In this document: positions 1-12,502 of the stretch, in pieces
Position numbering within the stretch: the stretch's first letter is position 1
Layout of the letters: every line of letters starts with the position of its first letter
Assembly: GCF_037042905.1 (NCBI RefSeq)
Contig: NC_087256.1
Span: 29,104,001 to 29,168,000 of the forward strand
Source: Lytechinus pictus
Lineage: Eukaryota; Echinodermata; Echinoidea; Temnopleuroida; Toxopneustidae
Length of the DNA stretch: 64,000 nt
Reading direction: 5' to 3'
Made by a program: the position numbers and the translations under genes
Notes under the pieces: model-generated
Databases searched by the model: none
Told to the model about the DNA's origin: nothing
What the model saw: only the letters and a program-made list of their open reading frames with translations

Positions 1-640
1 ACTTTGAGTTTGGGACAAAGGACCATGACATCCTTAGGACATGTTATCATATGAATATGATGACTATATGTCTTCCTATTCATCTTGCTAAGCGCGAGAT
101 TAAACAAAAGGGACAATTAAAATATTAAATTGATACCTTTTTTATTAATGCATAATGAGGGCGCGGAATCTGATATTATGGCCTGAACAATGTACATTTC
201 AAGCACTTTTATAATTTTGAATAGGATGCTTCATTAATCATTTGATATATTTTTAACCATTAATGCGAGCGCAAATCGGGAGCCGAAATTCTTTTATAAA
301 CTGCCATGAAAAGGGGATTTTAAGTAGTTTGTTGAGACATAAATAACTTGCAAATGAAAATGCAAGCATGGCAGCGCTAACTGATACGTTTTGACAATCA
401 GACCTGAAAAGGGATATTTTGAAAACTTTAGGGAATACATGAGAATAATAGGTACCTGATAAATCAATTTCGCGAGCGCGCACCGCGAGCAAAAAATGTT
501 AATATTCAGACCATAAACTGACATTTTTACAGCCGAGCACTTTTTTAACAATCAATTTGTAAATCACACAAATTAATGAAAGTTCGATTTCCAAGGAGAA
601 ATATGTTTTGTATATTGACTTCTAAACTTGATATTTAAGC
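1..640. repeat. Diverged repeat with GCGAGCGC-type motifs
   Basis: AT-rich sequence in which a GC-rich motif (gcgagcgc, gagggcgcgg, gcgagcgcgc) recurs near 158, 267, 473 and 689. It sits next to similar phrases such as 'cctgaaaaggg' and 'tgaaaagggga'. This looks like an old, diverged tandem or interspersed repeat. The small antisense reading frames here overlap the repeat and look like no known protein. Confidence 0.4.
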
Positions 641-1969
641 TCCATGTTGTTGAACAAGATATGTGAATCTCCTGACAGGCAATGTGAGCGCAAAGCGCGA
701 GCGAAAATTTTGTACAGTGACATGAAAGATTTTTTTTCAAGTCTTCCTCTCATCTTATTTTATTCACTCGTCTTCCTACTCTTCTTTTTTCTCCTCTCTT
801 TTCCCTCCTTTTTTCTTCTTTCTTTCCTTTTTTTGGCTCCGCCAAAAGGGGGGAGCCGGGCCCCTCTGGACTCGCCTATTGGGGGGGGGATAAAAACTCG
901 ATCATCCCCTACTCCTCAAAGTGGATTTACGCCGGTGTACTCAACACACCCTTTCGAGACAAGCCCCCCCTCCCCCGCCCCCCAGTTCCCATGAATAGGT
1001 GTTTATTAATTTATCTTGAGTTGAGTTTATTAACAACATTAACATATTTATTATGTATGATACATGTTTACAAGAATGTGTTTGTATAAAACATGAATCA
1101 TATAAATGCAATTCATAATATAAGCATAGTCTATATAAGAACACAATGTGATACCGCGTGTGATATCAGCATATAATACAAAAGATTCAAAGTGATGCAG
1201 TTTCACCTGACAAGAAGCAAATCACCATAAAAATTGATATTATGCATAAACATAAATTATAAATGGTATGGGTGATTTTGTACCAAAAGAAATGCTGTTA
1301 AAGGGAGAACCAGAAGTTAGCACAAGTGCTAGTTGAGAATGGTTTCCTCAAAAGGATCAAAGTGCAATGTATCTACTCTACTAAAACAAGTTTCTTTTAT
1401 TTCTTTTCCCAAAGTCATGTCAATCATCAAACTTCATTAATCAAGTGAGTTTTCATATTTTTACGAAATGAAAACCATGTTCTCGAATACTCTGGGGCAA
1501 ACTATTCAAAAACTTCGCTCCAATAAAATATATAGAAAAAGTGCCATGTGTAGTGTTACATTTGGGGAGTCTTAGCATGGAATGTTCTCCCCGCTCTCAA
1601 GCCATCCTGTCGGGATAACTGGGGAGGGGGGGTGGGGGGTTCTCTCAGTAAGGTGCGGCCATCCCCGCTCTGCTCACCCACCCTTTCGACACTTTGACAA
1701 TCCCTCCCCCCTTGCTCTCACTTTGTTTGCTTTTGTTTTGTGTTGTATTTTTTTTTTTTTGTCTCCAGCCCGGTTGAAGAATTAATGTGTGTTTTTTTTT
1801 CTTTGGGGGGGGGGGGGGGGAATACCCCGCCCCTTCTGGCTATGTAATGACGCAATCGATCCGCATCTTTCAGTTCTTGTATAAGTCTCGAAATCACGAT
1901 GATCTGTCATCATCTGTGGGATTACCCAGTAAGGTGGGGGACTGAGGTCATGCGGCATGTTATCTTTTA
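641..1969. other. Intergenic, low-complexity, no gene seen
   Basis: Pyrimidine-rich run at 740-835, then G- and C-homopolymer runs (about 880-990, 1620-1640, 1805-1820). Open frames here are compositional and carry no family signature. Confidence 0.5.
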
Positions 1970-2755
1970 ATGGAACTTTATACAGAATACTTACCCTCAT
2001 CCTATTTGGACGAGCCCCATCCTCAACTTGGAAAATATTTGTCGTTCCTTGTCCCTGACATTGCTTCCTCCAACTCCTTTTATTACAATGCTATAAAACA
2101 TTGGAATTCCCTTCCCAATGATATAAAGGAAATAGGAAACTTTTTGCATTTTAAGAGGAAATTGAAAGAATATCTTTCACTTGAGAGTCAAAAAGAAGAT
2201 GCAAATGATATGTTGTACGGTTGATTTAGCCTGAATACTGACCTAGTTCTTTTCTCTTCTCTACCAGGTATTATTATGTATTTTACATAGTTTGATTGAA
2301 GCTTCGATATGTCCTTCTATTCTTTCTATTTCTTTTATCACTTCCTATTCTCTTCGTGTTGTTATTGTCGTCACGTTTTTGCTGTTGTTCTTCTCCTTAT
2401 TTATTTTCCTTCGTTATCGGTTTCTTCCGTCTCTTTCTACTCCTCGTCCCCTCTCTTCTTCTGTTCCTCCTCTTCCTTCTCCTTCTTTTCTTCTTCTTCT
2501 TCATTATATTCTTGTATATATCTTATTTATTGTCTATATATCTTATTTATTGGTAATAGTAAATTCTGATTTTTTTTCCTTCATTATTAATATGTAAATA
2601 GTATAATTTTACAATTTTATTGTCTTAATTCTGAATATTGAGGACCCCACTGGAAATAAGCTTTCGAGCTTTCGTGGGTCATCCTGTGCAAGCCTGTTGT
2701 TTTAATGCTACTGTATATATGTTATGGTGACTTGCCAAATAAAATCAGTCAACAA
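1970..2755 (+). mobile_element. LINE remnant: reverse-transcriptase C-terminus plus 3' UTR
   Basis: The frame at 1970-2224 ends with the signature of non-LTR reverse-transcriptase tails: an aromatic-rich segment, then W-N-S-L-P (ending near codon 49), then F-K-R-K-L-K-E-Y-L. About 400 bp downstream, 2640-2755 reads like a LINE 3' UTR: 'accccactggaaataagc', then 'gctttcgtgggtcatcctgt', ending 'ccaaataaaatc'. Between them lies a pyrimidine-rich stretch (2290-2580) that is open in three frames only because of its composition. No catalytic reverse-transcriptase motifs are present, so this is a 5'-truncated dead copy, probably CR1/L2-like. Confidence 0.65.
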
Positions 2756-3743
2756 CGCCACAATATAGATGCCACATTTACTTTGTTTTTGTGATATATG
2801 TGCCCATTAGCAACTAGAACGAGCCCCTCCCAATCCCGGCTTTGACACATGCGTCTAATTCTTGAGCCATTTTGACAGAAGATAAAATGAAAGATAAAAT
2901 GAAAGATGTGCCCGTTCTCAAGTGCATGCCATTGGTCAAGTGGGATTGTACATATCGGGAATGTTAATTTCGTCTTGAGTCTGCCAGAAGGGCGTTAACT
3001 CCCGCTCACACCGTACAATTCACATAGAGAGCGTTCAAGCTAACGCCCTTCTGCCAGACAGAAAAATTGAAATTGGAGCTCGCGCATGCTACCCTTCGCC
3101 CTTCTGCCGCCTTTTCTGCCAGCTGCATGAACTTTTCTCACCGTATTCTAGGAAAATACGCATGAAGTTGATAATTTGTTGGCCTGAGCAATGCGACAAC
3201 GGTCACAAGTTCACGCTAAAGTGATTCATAAATATTCATGAGGTTGCATCAAGAGTGACTGTTCTGAAAAACTGACTCGTTGGAAGGTTAAAATGGACCC
3301 CCCCCCCCAAAAAAAAAAGAAACAGAAGAACAAAACAAACTAACAATTAAACTGCTGGGAAGAGACGGAGAGTCTAAGTGGACAATCTCCAAGTCAAGTA
3401 GACATGTGAGATAAGTTGATTTTGAATTAATGCTGCTGCTGCTATCATAACAAAAATAGTAACAACAATAATTTAAAAAAAATGGGTTTTAGGACAACTC
3501 CCGGGGAGGATTACCCCTCCGGAGGGCGACTCCCACATGAAAACTCCCCCGGAGGACCATTCCTCGAGGACAGGCTTCCCTGAGGAATACTGATTTAAAC
3601 CGGCACTCTTAATTGAGTGACAAGTTAATGTACGTTCTTTTCTTTAAAACTTTCACCTTTTTCTTCTTACTTTTGGTTGTTTAAATGAAAAAAAAATGTT
3701 AAGACATGTAAGATAAGATTGCCCACAATGAAGGTTCAATGTT
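2756..3743. other. Intergenic, no gene seen
   Basis: Contains an imperfect inverted repeat (AGAAGGGCGTTA near 2985; TAACGCCCTTCT near 3040, each beside CTGCCAG) and a C/A homopolymer stretch at 3298-3325. Nothing looks coding. Confidence 0.4.
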
Positions 3744-3747
3744 CCAG

Positions 3748-3917
3748 GCGGGTGTTTCATAAAGCTGTTCGTAAAGTTACGCATAACTTTACACACGACT
3801 GGAACATGTTCTTAGGTCATATATCAATTATACAGGGATATCATTTTGCACAAGAAAGGATCACCAGTCGTGCGTAAAGTCATTCGTATCTTACGAACAG
3901 CTTTATGAAACACCCAC
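3748..3917. mobile_element. Hairpin MITE with CWG target duplication
   Basis: A 170-bp near-palindrome with ends GGGTGTTTCATAAAGCTG and its complement CAGCTTTATGAAACACCC. It is flanked by CAG on both sides, or by CCAGG if five bases are counted. CWG target duplications are a known feature of PIF/Harbinger elements. A relative lies at 40318-40488. The element is too short to code for a transposase. Confidence 0.75.
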
Positions 3918-4260
3918 CAGGTGTATGTATTTCCACAATATTTCCAGTTTTTTGTTATACATTAAATGCACAAGATCATGAAGCAGAAATGCGATAAAAA
4001 TAAACGTTAAATGAGTAGAGGTAATGATTAAGTAGTGTCAGTGAAATTAGGCAACGTAAGTTTCTACTGTAAGTATCGGAAACACTCCCCCCCTAAGAGA
4101 GCCCTTTCATGCGCGCAGTAAGTGTTTTCCACGATTCGCTGTTCAGTACAGCCCACTACCGGGAAATGTTTTGGCTCTACCCCCCCCCCCCCGAAAACAG
4201 GCATACGCCGCTTCAACGAGGCGCTTTAAACCACTCGTCACCTGATAAAGGAAAAAAGTC

Positions 4261-4308
4261 GGTCTCGCGGGCCCTCGGTCTCGCGGACCCTCGGTCTCGC
4301 AGACCTTC
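4261..4308 (+). repeat. Three 16-bp tandem units
   Basis: Three consecutive copies of ggtctcgcggaccctc with small changes (4261-4276, 4277-4292, 4293-4308), just upstream of the decayed zinc-finger array. Confidence 0.8.
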
Positions 4309-4776
4309 GGTCAAGTGGTCGGACCCCCACACACTGGAGAAGAGTTTTATCATTGCTCTCATTGTGAGAAGCGATTTTCTTGCAAGGTCAATCCTAATTG
4401 TCATATAAGAACACATACAGGAGAAAAACCTTATCATTGTTCTCATTGTGAGAAGAGATTTTATTACAAGAGCGATCTTACAACTCATATAAGAACATAC
4501 ACAGGAAAAAAGCCTTATTATTGCTCTCATTGTGAGAAGAGATTTTCTCACAAGGTCAATCTTACCCGTCATATACGAACACATACAGGAGAAAAAACTT
4601 ACAGTTCTCATTGTGATTAGAGATTTTCTCAAGAGCGCTCTTAATCATCACATAAAAACACATACAGGAGAAAACACTTATCATTGCTCTCATTGTGAGA
4701 AGAGATTTTCTGACGAACAATCTTACTCGTCATATAAGAAGACACACGGGAGAAAAGCCTTACACTTGCTCTCATT

Positions 4777-5276
4777 GTGAGAAGAGATTTTCTGACGAAC
4801 AATCTTACTCGTCATATAAGAAGACACACGGGAGAAAAGCCTTACACTTGCCCTCATTGTGAGAAGAGATTCTCTGTCAAGAACACTCTTACTTGTCATA
4901 TAAGAACACATAAACTGATAAAAAAACCTATCATTGCTCTCATTGTGAGAAGAGATTTTCTGATAAAAGCAATCTTACCTGTCATATAAGAACACACAGG
5001 AGAAAAAACTTATCATTGCTCTCATTGTGAGAAGAGATTTTCTGACGAACAATCTTACTCGTCATACAAGAAGACACACGGGAGAAAAGCCTTACACTTG
5101 CCCTCATTGTGAGAAGAGATTCTCTGTCAAGAACACTCTTACTTGTCATATAAGAACACATAAACTGATAACAAAACCTATCATTGCTCTCATTGTGAGA
5201 AGAGATTTTCTGATAAAAGCAATCTTACCTGTCATATAAGAACACACAGGAGAAAAAACTTATCATTGCTCTCATT
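4777..5276 (+). repeat. 250-bp tandem duplication inside the decayed finger array
   Basis: Bases 4777-5026 and 5027-5276 are almost the same, including the same lesions ('gacgaac', 'cataaactgat', 'cacacaggag'). The unit is 250 bp, not 252 (three fingers), so it already carried frame damage when copied. Confidence 0.85.
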
Positions 5277-5320
5277 GTGAGAAGAGATTTTCTTGCAAGA
5301 CCAGTTTTACTCGTCATATT

Positions 5321-6242
5321 TTTTTTTTTTTTTTTTTATTCATTTTATTCAATCATTTAAAAAATCAATATACAAACCAAAATATATACAAATCATACAT
5401 GAATGTAACAGTATAGTTTAAATGATTAGGGTGCCCCTAAAAGCAAAAGCTTGATGAGTGGGACACCCAATACATATATATATATATATAAGCGTACATA
5501 AAAGTGAAAAGGTAACAATAATAAACACAAACAATACATAAGAAAATAAGACGGTAAACCTACAGGGGAGAGGAGGGGGGGGGGGGGTCAGGAAAAGGGT
5601 GTGAAAATGAATTGTGTGATTAATTGGCATACATAATTACAAGTGAACTTTTGAGTTTTGTTTTAAATGCAGTAACATTTGTGCTAGAAATTACATTGGA
5701 AGGGAGGGAATTCCATATTCGAGGACCAGTGGATTTAAATGAATGAAGGGTTGATTGATTGAATGCTACAGGATAATGGAATTTAGAGTGGGAACGAGTA
5801 TTGTATTGATGGTAGTCTTCATTAAATTTAAATAGATTAATCATATTAAGGGGTGCTAAGTTGTGATTTACGTAGTACATTAGAATTGCAATTTGAATTT
5901 TATGAATATCAAAAACTGTCAAGGTGTTTAATCTAAAAAATAAGGGGCGTGACGGAGCTAGGTAGTGGGAGTTAGAACAAATACGTAAAGCCTTTTTTTG
6001 GAGTATGTGTATGGGGTTTAGTTTTGTAGTGCCACAACTTGCCCAAGTGATATTACCATAATATATATAAGGAAGCAATAAGGAATTGTAGAGCATAAGC
6101 AAATGTTTTTCTGTAAGATTATTACGTAATTTAGCTAATATACCTATATTTTTTGACATCTTATTACTAACAAAAAAGCGGTGTTCATCGTAAGACAATT
6201 TGTCATCAAGTACAAATCCTAAGAATTTTACGGAATTTACTA
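5321..6242 (-). mobile_element. 5'-truncated LINE inserted in a zinc-finger unit
   Basis: On the minus strand the element ends in a poly-A tail (poly-T on plus, 5321-5337). It encodes a non-LTR reverse-transcriptase C-terminal region (minus-strand frame from about 6240 to 5620): a K-F-L-G-F-V-L-D segment typical of the end of the reverse-transcriptase domain, a later P-Y-I-Y-Y-G segment, and the W-N-S-L-P tail. The 5' part with the catalytic motifs is missing. The host reads 'actcgtcata' before and 'ataagaacac' after, so a short 'ata' is shared at the junctions. The open frame running on to 6423 is a fusion of LINE and antisense finger sequence, not a real start. Confidence 0.85.
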
Positions 6243-6534
6243 ATATAAGAACACTTACAGGAGAAACCCCTTCATATGCTGTCTTTTTTAGAAAGAATTT
6301 TCCAGAAAGAGCAATCTTCCAAGAACTCATACGGGAGAAAATTTTCATCGCTAAAAACAATTTGGTTCTTGCTATAGGCCTATTACTATTATTGTTTTGA
6401 GTGAAACAAATATACTCTATCAATGATATAGTTAAAGTAAGTGTTGATTCATTCTATTACGAAGCAAACATAAAATAAGTAAGAAAGTTATATGACATAT
6501 TTAATTTTCATTTAATTTCACCAAAAAGTTATAT

Positions 6535-6880
6535 TCACATCTTGGTTGGAATGCAAATGAGGGGACTGATAACATTACTCACCCGCCTCTATATTTTGTA
6601 TTTCATTATATGAAATATTCCAATTTACTTCCTGTTTTACTGTGAAAAAAGTTGTATTCCTCCCTGAACATGTCAGATTACCATTGTTTTAACATTTTAT
6701 GGTTCAGTAAAGTTGGTCCTTATTGTCACATCTGATCATCGGCTCTCTCATTTGCATGTCACTGAGTTGTGCATATATAACTGTTTTGTGTAAAATAAGT
6801 GAAAATTTAAGTTGTAACTTTGATATTTTACATCTGATTTTGATCAAATTTTCAGCATTATGCTTGTAGTATTTTTTTAC
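6535..6880. repeat. Degenerate copy of the 18.1-kb MITE family
   Basis: Shares phrases with 18131-18727 such as 'gtgtaaaataagtgaaaa', 'ttttacatctgattttgat' and 'attttcagcattatgcttg', plus the left-arm counterpart in diverged form. Confidence 0.5.
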
Positions 6881-6960
6881 GCCTGTCCTAGATGGGACGT
6901 ATTATGGTATCACGCTCAGTGTACGTAGTAGTTTTCCTTGTAAGTGTGACAACTTCAGTT

Positions 6961-7692
6961 TAACCCTAAATCTCCCAGGGTATTTTTATTCTTGTCATTC
7001 CCAGGGGGGGGGTGGGGGCATTTGGCCCCCTTAAGATCTCAGCCGCGGATTGCGCGATCACAACGAAAATTTGCATGATGGTATAGAATGACGTAATCTA
7101 CGCAGTTGCATGGGAAAATTTCACTGAATTCATATATTTTATTTTATATGAATTAATTATGCTAATTTATTCATGAAATCATACTGTTTGCTCTGATTCA
7201 CTAAATAAAGCTCCTAGAATGCTATTTTTGGTGAAGATATTCTTTATAGCATTCCTAACAGTTGTGAATGAAAAAAATTCTGGTACCAAGAGCGATTTCT
7301 TATGTATTTTATTTTTTTATTTTTTGTTTTTTATTGTTTTTTTGATGGAAATCGTTCCAGACATAATTCTGATCATAAACAAGGCAAAATTCATTAAATT
7401 TAATCAGTAAAAGAAGAAATAATGATACACTTATGAATTTTAGCTAAATACACAATTTGCATTGGATTTGTACATGAAATTATGTTTTTTAGCAATTTTG
7501 GGTCTAACATGCAATTACATAATGTTGGGTAATGTCGTAACCGCGTACGCGAGCGTCACAAATCTAATAAAGTAAAAAAAAAAAAGTAAAGTCAGCGAGC
7601 GGCGAGGTAAACAAATTTTGCGCAGCAGATATATCGCGAAAATTGTTGAGGGGGGGCATTATGGCCCCCCCCTCCCGGGAGAATTAGGGTTA
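6961..7692. mobile_element. TIR element starting CCCTAAATCTCCC
   Basis: Left end TTAACCCTAAATCTCCCAGG and right end GGGAGAATTAGGGTTA are inverted, with G- and C-tracts just inside each end. TTAA at the left and TTAT at the right suggest a decayed TTAA target duplication. Internal sequence (about 7030-7260) recurs at 39969-40250. No transposase frame. Confidence 0.6.
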
Positions 7693-9056
7693 TTTTTAAC
7701 CTAGGCTCATATGATTTGATGTGTATGATACTAGCATTGATCCCAGGGGGCCTGTTGATTTTGAGGTCAAAAGGTCAAGGTCTGCAATAACTTCAGTTTA
7801 ACTTAACCTGGGCTCATATAATTTGGTTTGTATGATACTAGCATGGATCCCAGCAATTATATTGATTTTGAGGTCCAAAGGTCAAGGTCACAGTGACATA
7901 CTCTTATCTTAACCTTCCAGTGTTTCCACTCTTCCCAAAATTCTGGAAATTTTTACTTTTTCCAGGAAAGGTTCGGGAAATGAAAAAAATCCAGGAAATT
8001 TCGGGAATTCCGAAAATTACAATGTAGCAACTATTAATATTCAGGTAATATTTGAATAATCTTTTACCCCCATACTAGCTCAAAATCCAAGTTGGTTGGT
8101 GAAGATTTCTTAAATTAAAGTTCACAATGATAGCGATGAAGAAACATCTTGAAGCATGATGCATGATGAATAACAAGAGTCACTTTAAAAAGTTGAAATG
8201 TCCGTGAAGATGATGTTGATGATGATTGATAGTCAATTTCAGCAATCCATGAGTTGAAAAGCATTCATTAAAACAGGTTGATGATCTCGATGAGAACTGA
8301 GAATTCCTCCCTCAATGTAACTGCAAACAGTTCATTGATGGCATGCAAACAATTCCACAGAAGATAAATGTTGTGTTCCAGTTGGAAATAAACTATGCTC
8401 TGACATAAAGTCTGGTGTGAAACTCTTAGTTCTGATCTGATATAATGATGTCCTTGAAGAAATTGCCAGCTTGTATGTATACATAAATATTTACTATTCT
8501 GGAAGCTTCTAGTATTTATTGTATATATATATATTGTCTTTAAAAAGAACATTCATTCTTTCTAGAATAGTCCACTTCTCGAAGACTCTTGAACACCTCA
8601 ATGAAATCAACAATGTAAACAACGTAGCTAATCTTACTGCCCTTTTCACTGCCACTAGCAGTCTATTGTCTATCTGAGTACATTCCAGAAATAACAAAGA
8701 TTACTCTCTCATTAAATAGCATGCCTATAACAAAGCTTTACTGAGACATTCTGGAATATTCTTATCATTATATGCTATGAATATCCTTAAAGAGGAAATA
8801 ACTTAATGTAATTGCTCTTACAATTCTTATACATAACAATGATATCATTGGTTTGTGTTCGTCTTTGAATTTCTGTATTTCTTATTTTGTCCCCCAGTGT
8901 AATGTTCATCATTTTTTTTTTCTCCATTGCCCTCTGTGTTGTACTTATTTTTTGTTTGAGTTGTTTTGTTGTCAATATTCCCGATCCGTATGTCATTGTT
9001 TGCATAATACAGGAATTGATGAGTTCCTTTCTAAGTACAAGTACTATTGGTACCAA
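7693..9056. other. Intergenic with a 104-bp duplicated segment
   Basis: Two similar blocks start at about 7698 and 7802, each with 'ggctcatat', 'gtatgatactagcat', then 'gaggtc...aaggtcaaggtc'. The rest is AT-rich sequence without recognisable genes. The short open frames between 8268 and 9056 show no family signature. Confidence 0.45.
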
Positions 9057-10560
9057 TGGTACGTACGGAGAAAGGTATTAGTTTTATGCCATTCTATACC
9101 ATTCTAAAGTACAATTGGTATTCTTTTATATCAATGGTAATGAGAAAGGTATTCTGTTATACCATTCAAAGTACCATTGTTATTCTTTCATACTGGTATA
9201 AAAGAATAACAATGGTACTTTGATTGGTATAAATACCTCAGTACTTTTTGCCATTTTATACCAATGGTACTGAGAAAGGAATTATTGGCTTTAAATGGAC
9301 GATTGTAATTTCAAATCATTAGGACAAAGGTCATTTGAGTTCGATAAAGTTTGACCATATCGTGGTCCCGGTTGTGGTGTCAACATGAAGAAAGACAGCA
9401 AATGATGACGATTATGAATTGTTCAGATATTTTTTAAATGGTCCTTATTTGTAAAACTGATAAAATCATTATCGGTACATCAGTGACCTACATAATTTCC
9501 GGTCACAAAGTCGGAGGTCATCAATTAACTTGGTTAACATTTATATATTATTCATTATTTCAGCAGTATGTAATTGAATTGGGTTTAAATTAGATCAAAT
9601 TTTAGGCTTCATATTTCAATACGGTATTTTGAGGGAAAGGTCATTTTGTTAAAGAGCACATTTCTTGGTTAAAGCACGAATGGGGGAAATCAAACGGGGT
9701 ATACAGAAAATGTTTAAGGCCGGTGAAATGAGAATTGAAGCTAGTCAGTGGGACAGCCACAGCCCTGGCTTTTGGTGCTCTTGGAACATTAAATTGTTCA
9801 TTCAAGCGTAATTAAATAAAAGGGGAAAATATTTGATATTTCAGTGTCACAAAGTCAACACTGTTTCTATATTGAATTGCGTAATACAGATGAGACCGCT
9901 ATATGCTTTCTACATTGTTATTTTTTTTTAAACCTTCAAACTGTGCCTTCATAATTGATGCTAATCCCAAGGTGAAGCAATGTCAAGTGTAAGTGTCAAA
10001 GTTTCATGGACAAAGAATTGACAAGCTGCATGCATAATATCCAAATGTAGTAGCATCATAATTTCATTGGCAGTGAGTTATTGAAAAGAAAGTATTGGAT
10101 TCAGAGTGTGCTGTTATATTTTCATAGATGAATAATTATTTGAAAACTATTTAATTTCAAAGTGTACCATGACAATTTCATAGCCAAAGAATTATTGAAT
10201 ACTAGATATTGGATTTCAAAGTGTATTGTTATAGGTTCATACACAAAGAATGGTTGAAAAAGTATTGAATTTCATAGTGAACTAATTTCATTGACAAAGA
10301 ATAATTGAAAAGCTATGTAATTTCAAAGTGTACCATGATGATTTCATAGACAAAAAAAAATATTTGAAAGGTAGTTAATTACAAAGTGTACTGATGTAGT
10401 TTACATACACAAATAATCGTTGAAAAGGTTTCAGATTTCACTGTGTTCTGTTTTAGATGTGTAAACAGAGAAATATGGCAATCAAAGGTTGTCAAGATGC
10501 AACTGTTAAAATCTAGAATCTTACATATTAAAGGGGAAGTTCACCCTTGTTCTACATGTA
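9057..10560. repeat. Interspersed repeat family A, copy 1 (uninterrupted)
   Basis: About 1.5 kb colinear with 41037-43660. It begins with a palindromic zone of 'ggtattcttttatacc'-type and 'gtaccattgttattc' motifs (9057-9290) and ends with diverged units of about 65 bp containing 'tttcaaagtgtacc' and 'acaaagaat' (10000-10450). At 9541-9552 it has the unbroken sequence that in copy 2 is split by a TA-flanked transposon. Confidence 0.8.
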
Positions 10561-10724
10561 TACGTATCTCAGTTTGTATGGTTTGTTTTGGTTCTGATTT
10601 AGATTCACTGTACCTTATAAAGTGTAAAACACTCTACACCATGTGTGGTTTTAATCCACTGTTCATGCAAATAATTTGAATACAATAAACTGTGGTCTCA
10701 TTATTTTATGTCCTTTATTTATCC

Positions 10725-10855
10725 CTTGAATGCTTTAGCGCCTATACAGCGGCTCAGCTACAGCCAGGGTAATTATGATGCCAAGTATCAAGCGCAGTAT
10801 AGTATATGCAATTATAGTAGCTGCTTTATACAAATGGAACATATTATTAAATAAA
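10725..10855 (+). mobile_element. 3' part of a tRNA-derived SINE
   Basis: Matches the 3' half of the SINE at 54161-54440 ('cttgaatgcttta', 'gcctatac', 'ggctcagctacagcc', 'caagcgcagtatagta', 'aaatggaacatatt'). The tRNA-like head is absent. Confidence 0.7.
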
Positions 10856-12502
10856 ACTTGTAGGATGCCTAAATCATAGCAACAACCGTGAGCTGTTTAG
10901 GCCTAGTATTAAAGAAAACCCATAAAGAAATTCTATTTTTATAATATTTTGTATGTCAACATTATTATTGTGTGAAGTACTAGTAATCATAGCCCTTACC
11001 TGCCATTTGTTTCTAGTTTGTGTGTACTACATGTATTGAAAATGAAATTTACTGACATGATTTATTTCAACCTATGAGTAGTGGAAAATATCCAGAAATT
11101 TTAGCAACCAGGAATTCCCTGTTACAACTCTCTGGATGAATTTCTTACATGAGATGCTAACGAGGTGTTTCACGCAGATTGAAGTCTGAACTTCATATTG
11201 TCATATGTGTGTAGCATCTTGCATCTCTGCATTCGTCAGGGTGACACAACATTTGCTCCAGCGACAATTGCTCTGGGCTTATTTTCGTCTAAGATGTAGG
11301 GGTAGGGTTACAATAGGGTTCTATGTTAGGGTAGGGTATAGTGTTAAATCCAGGGTTGAAGTTGGTCATTCGATTAGTGTGTGGAATTAAGAGCAGATCA
11401 ATTGTCGCAAGAGCAAATGTCATGGAACCGTCGTCAGATCATGCTTTGAGTACATGGGTGTTCATAAGTGAGATTACACATCAAAATCAGATAGATGTCG
11501 GCATTCATCGAGAGTTGATAATTATTTGCTGATCCCAGACTCGGGGAAAGGTATTTGCAAATTAATGCCTGTATAAACAGAGACATCTCGGGAGAGAGCA
11601 AACTCGGCTTACCATTGAGATTAGAAAGTAATTGCAGCAAATATTTAAAATAATAATAGCTGGATTTACAAAGCGCTTTTTGCCTGAGGATACAAAGAGC
11701 TGCTACTATTACCCCGGCTTTAGCTCGAGCCACCATCACCGGCGCACAGTGCATGCAAGTAATTACTCCTGTTGGGTACCCATTCACCTCACCTGGGTCG
11801 AGTGCAGCAGTGTGGACAAAATTTCTTGTTGAAGGAAAACACGCCATGAGAAAGTTTTTAAAATCAAGGTCAATTACCACAAATTTTCATAGATCCAGAT
11901 CTGGTGAATTGAAATTAACTCATCTTTTTGAAATCATGAAATCTTAGCTGAAAACCGATAATTCTTACACGAAAACCGATAATTCTTACACAAAAAGGCA
12001 TATGTTGGACAGTGTATATATATATATATTGCTTGGAAAAGTACCTGATATTTTATGGAATTCTATGCTTATTTTGCTCATTTTTCTGCAATTACACATT
12101 TTTTTCTAGAGCCATTTGGCATATATTTTTTATTTAGACATACAAACACCAGGGTGGTCTGGTCATTTTATTGGAATTTTTTGAACTCCTTGAGATCGTT
12201 ACCACAACTGGTGTTTAAACTTTATCTTTAAGTTGCTTTGATCTTTGTGAAACTGTACCCTTTGATTATATATTTTGTTATGTGGTTGGTTTCTAACTTA
12301 TCAAAATATCTACTTGTAATTATATGAACTTGATCTCTTGCCACTGTACATTATAAATACTAATGTGAATGGTTTATTTTTCTTGAGTATTAGATTATAT
12401 TCAGGACAGAGTTTGAGGAAAGACTATAAAATCTGCCCAAAGTATGTTACTGTTGATTGATTTGTGTATAAAGTCAATTTAGTCTGAAATGTTACTTTCA
12501 AT
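10856..12502. other. Intergenic, no gene seen apart from a SINE fragment
   Basis: AT-rich. It contains short direct repeats ('gaaaaccgataattcttaca' twice near 11950-11990) and an (AT)n run near 12015. No coding signature found. Confidence 0.4.
11690..11850 (-). mobile_element. tRNA-derived SINE fragment, minus strand
   Basis: Minus-strand body of the common SINE: 'attaccccggct', 'gggtacccattcacctcacc', 'tgggtcgagtgcagcag' and 'aaatttcttg', running into 'aaaacacgcca'. The A-box part of the head is missing. Confidence 0.75.

Larger units (their letters stand above)
4327..6350 (+). pseudogene. Decayed C2H2 zinc-finger array, interrupted by a LINE
   Basis: About a dozen 84-bp finger units of the same family as the intact finger exons at 29.2 and 36.7 kb (core H-C-S-H-C-E-K-R-F, linker H-T-G-E-K). 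The first three fingers are open. Finger four has a stop at about 4618-4620, and later units shift frame through small deletions (for example 'gacgaacaat' where intact copies have gacaagagcaat). A LINE is inserted at 5321-6242, and the finger sequence resumes at about 6243 ('ataagaacac') and fades by about 6350. No equivalent of the gene's first two fingers or of its short flanking exons is visible. The array most resembles fingers three onward of the intact genes, so it is a dead relative of the cluster. A short product from the open 4315-4620 part cannot be excluded but is unlikely. Confidence 0.85.

Noticed and set aside
2292..2597. Three overlapping frames of about 90-100 codons
   Set aside because: Pyrimidine-rich low-complexity DNA between a LINE tail and its 3' UTR; no family signature.
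4085..5300. CRISPR-like regular repeats with spacers
   Set aside because: The 84-bp periodicity is the zinc-finger coding repeat; there is no conserved repeat with unique spacers, and the window is eukaryotic.
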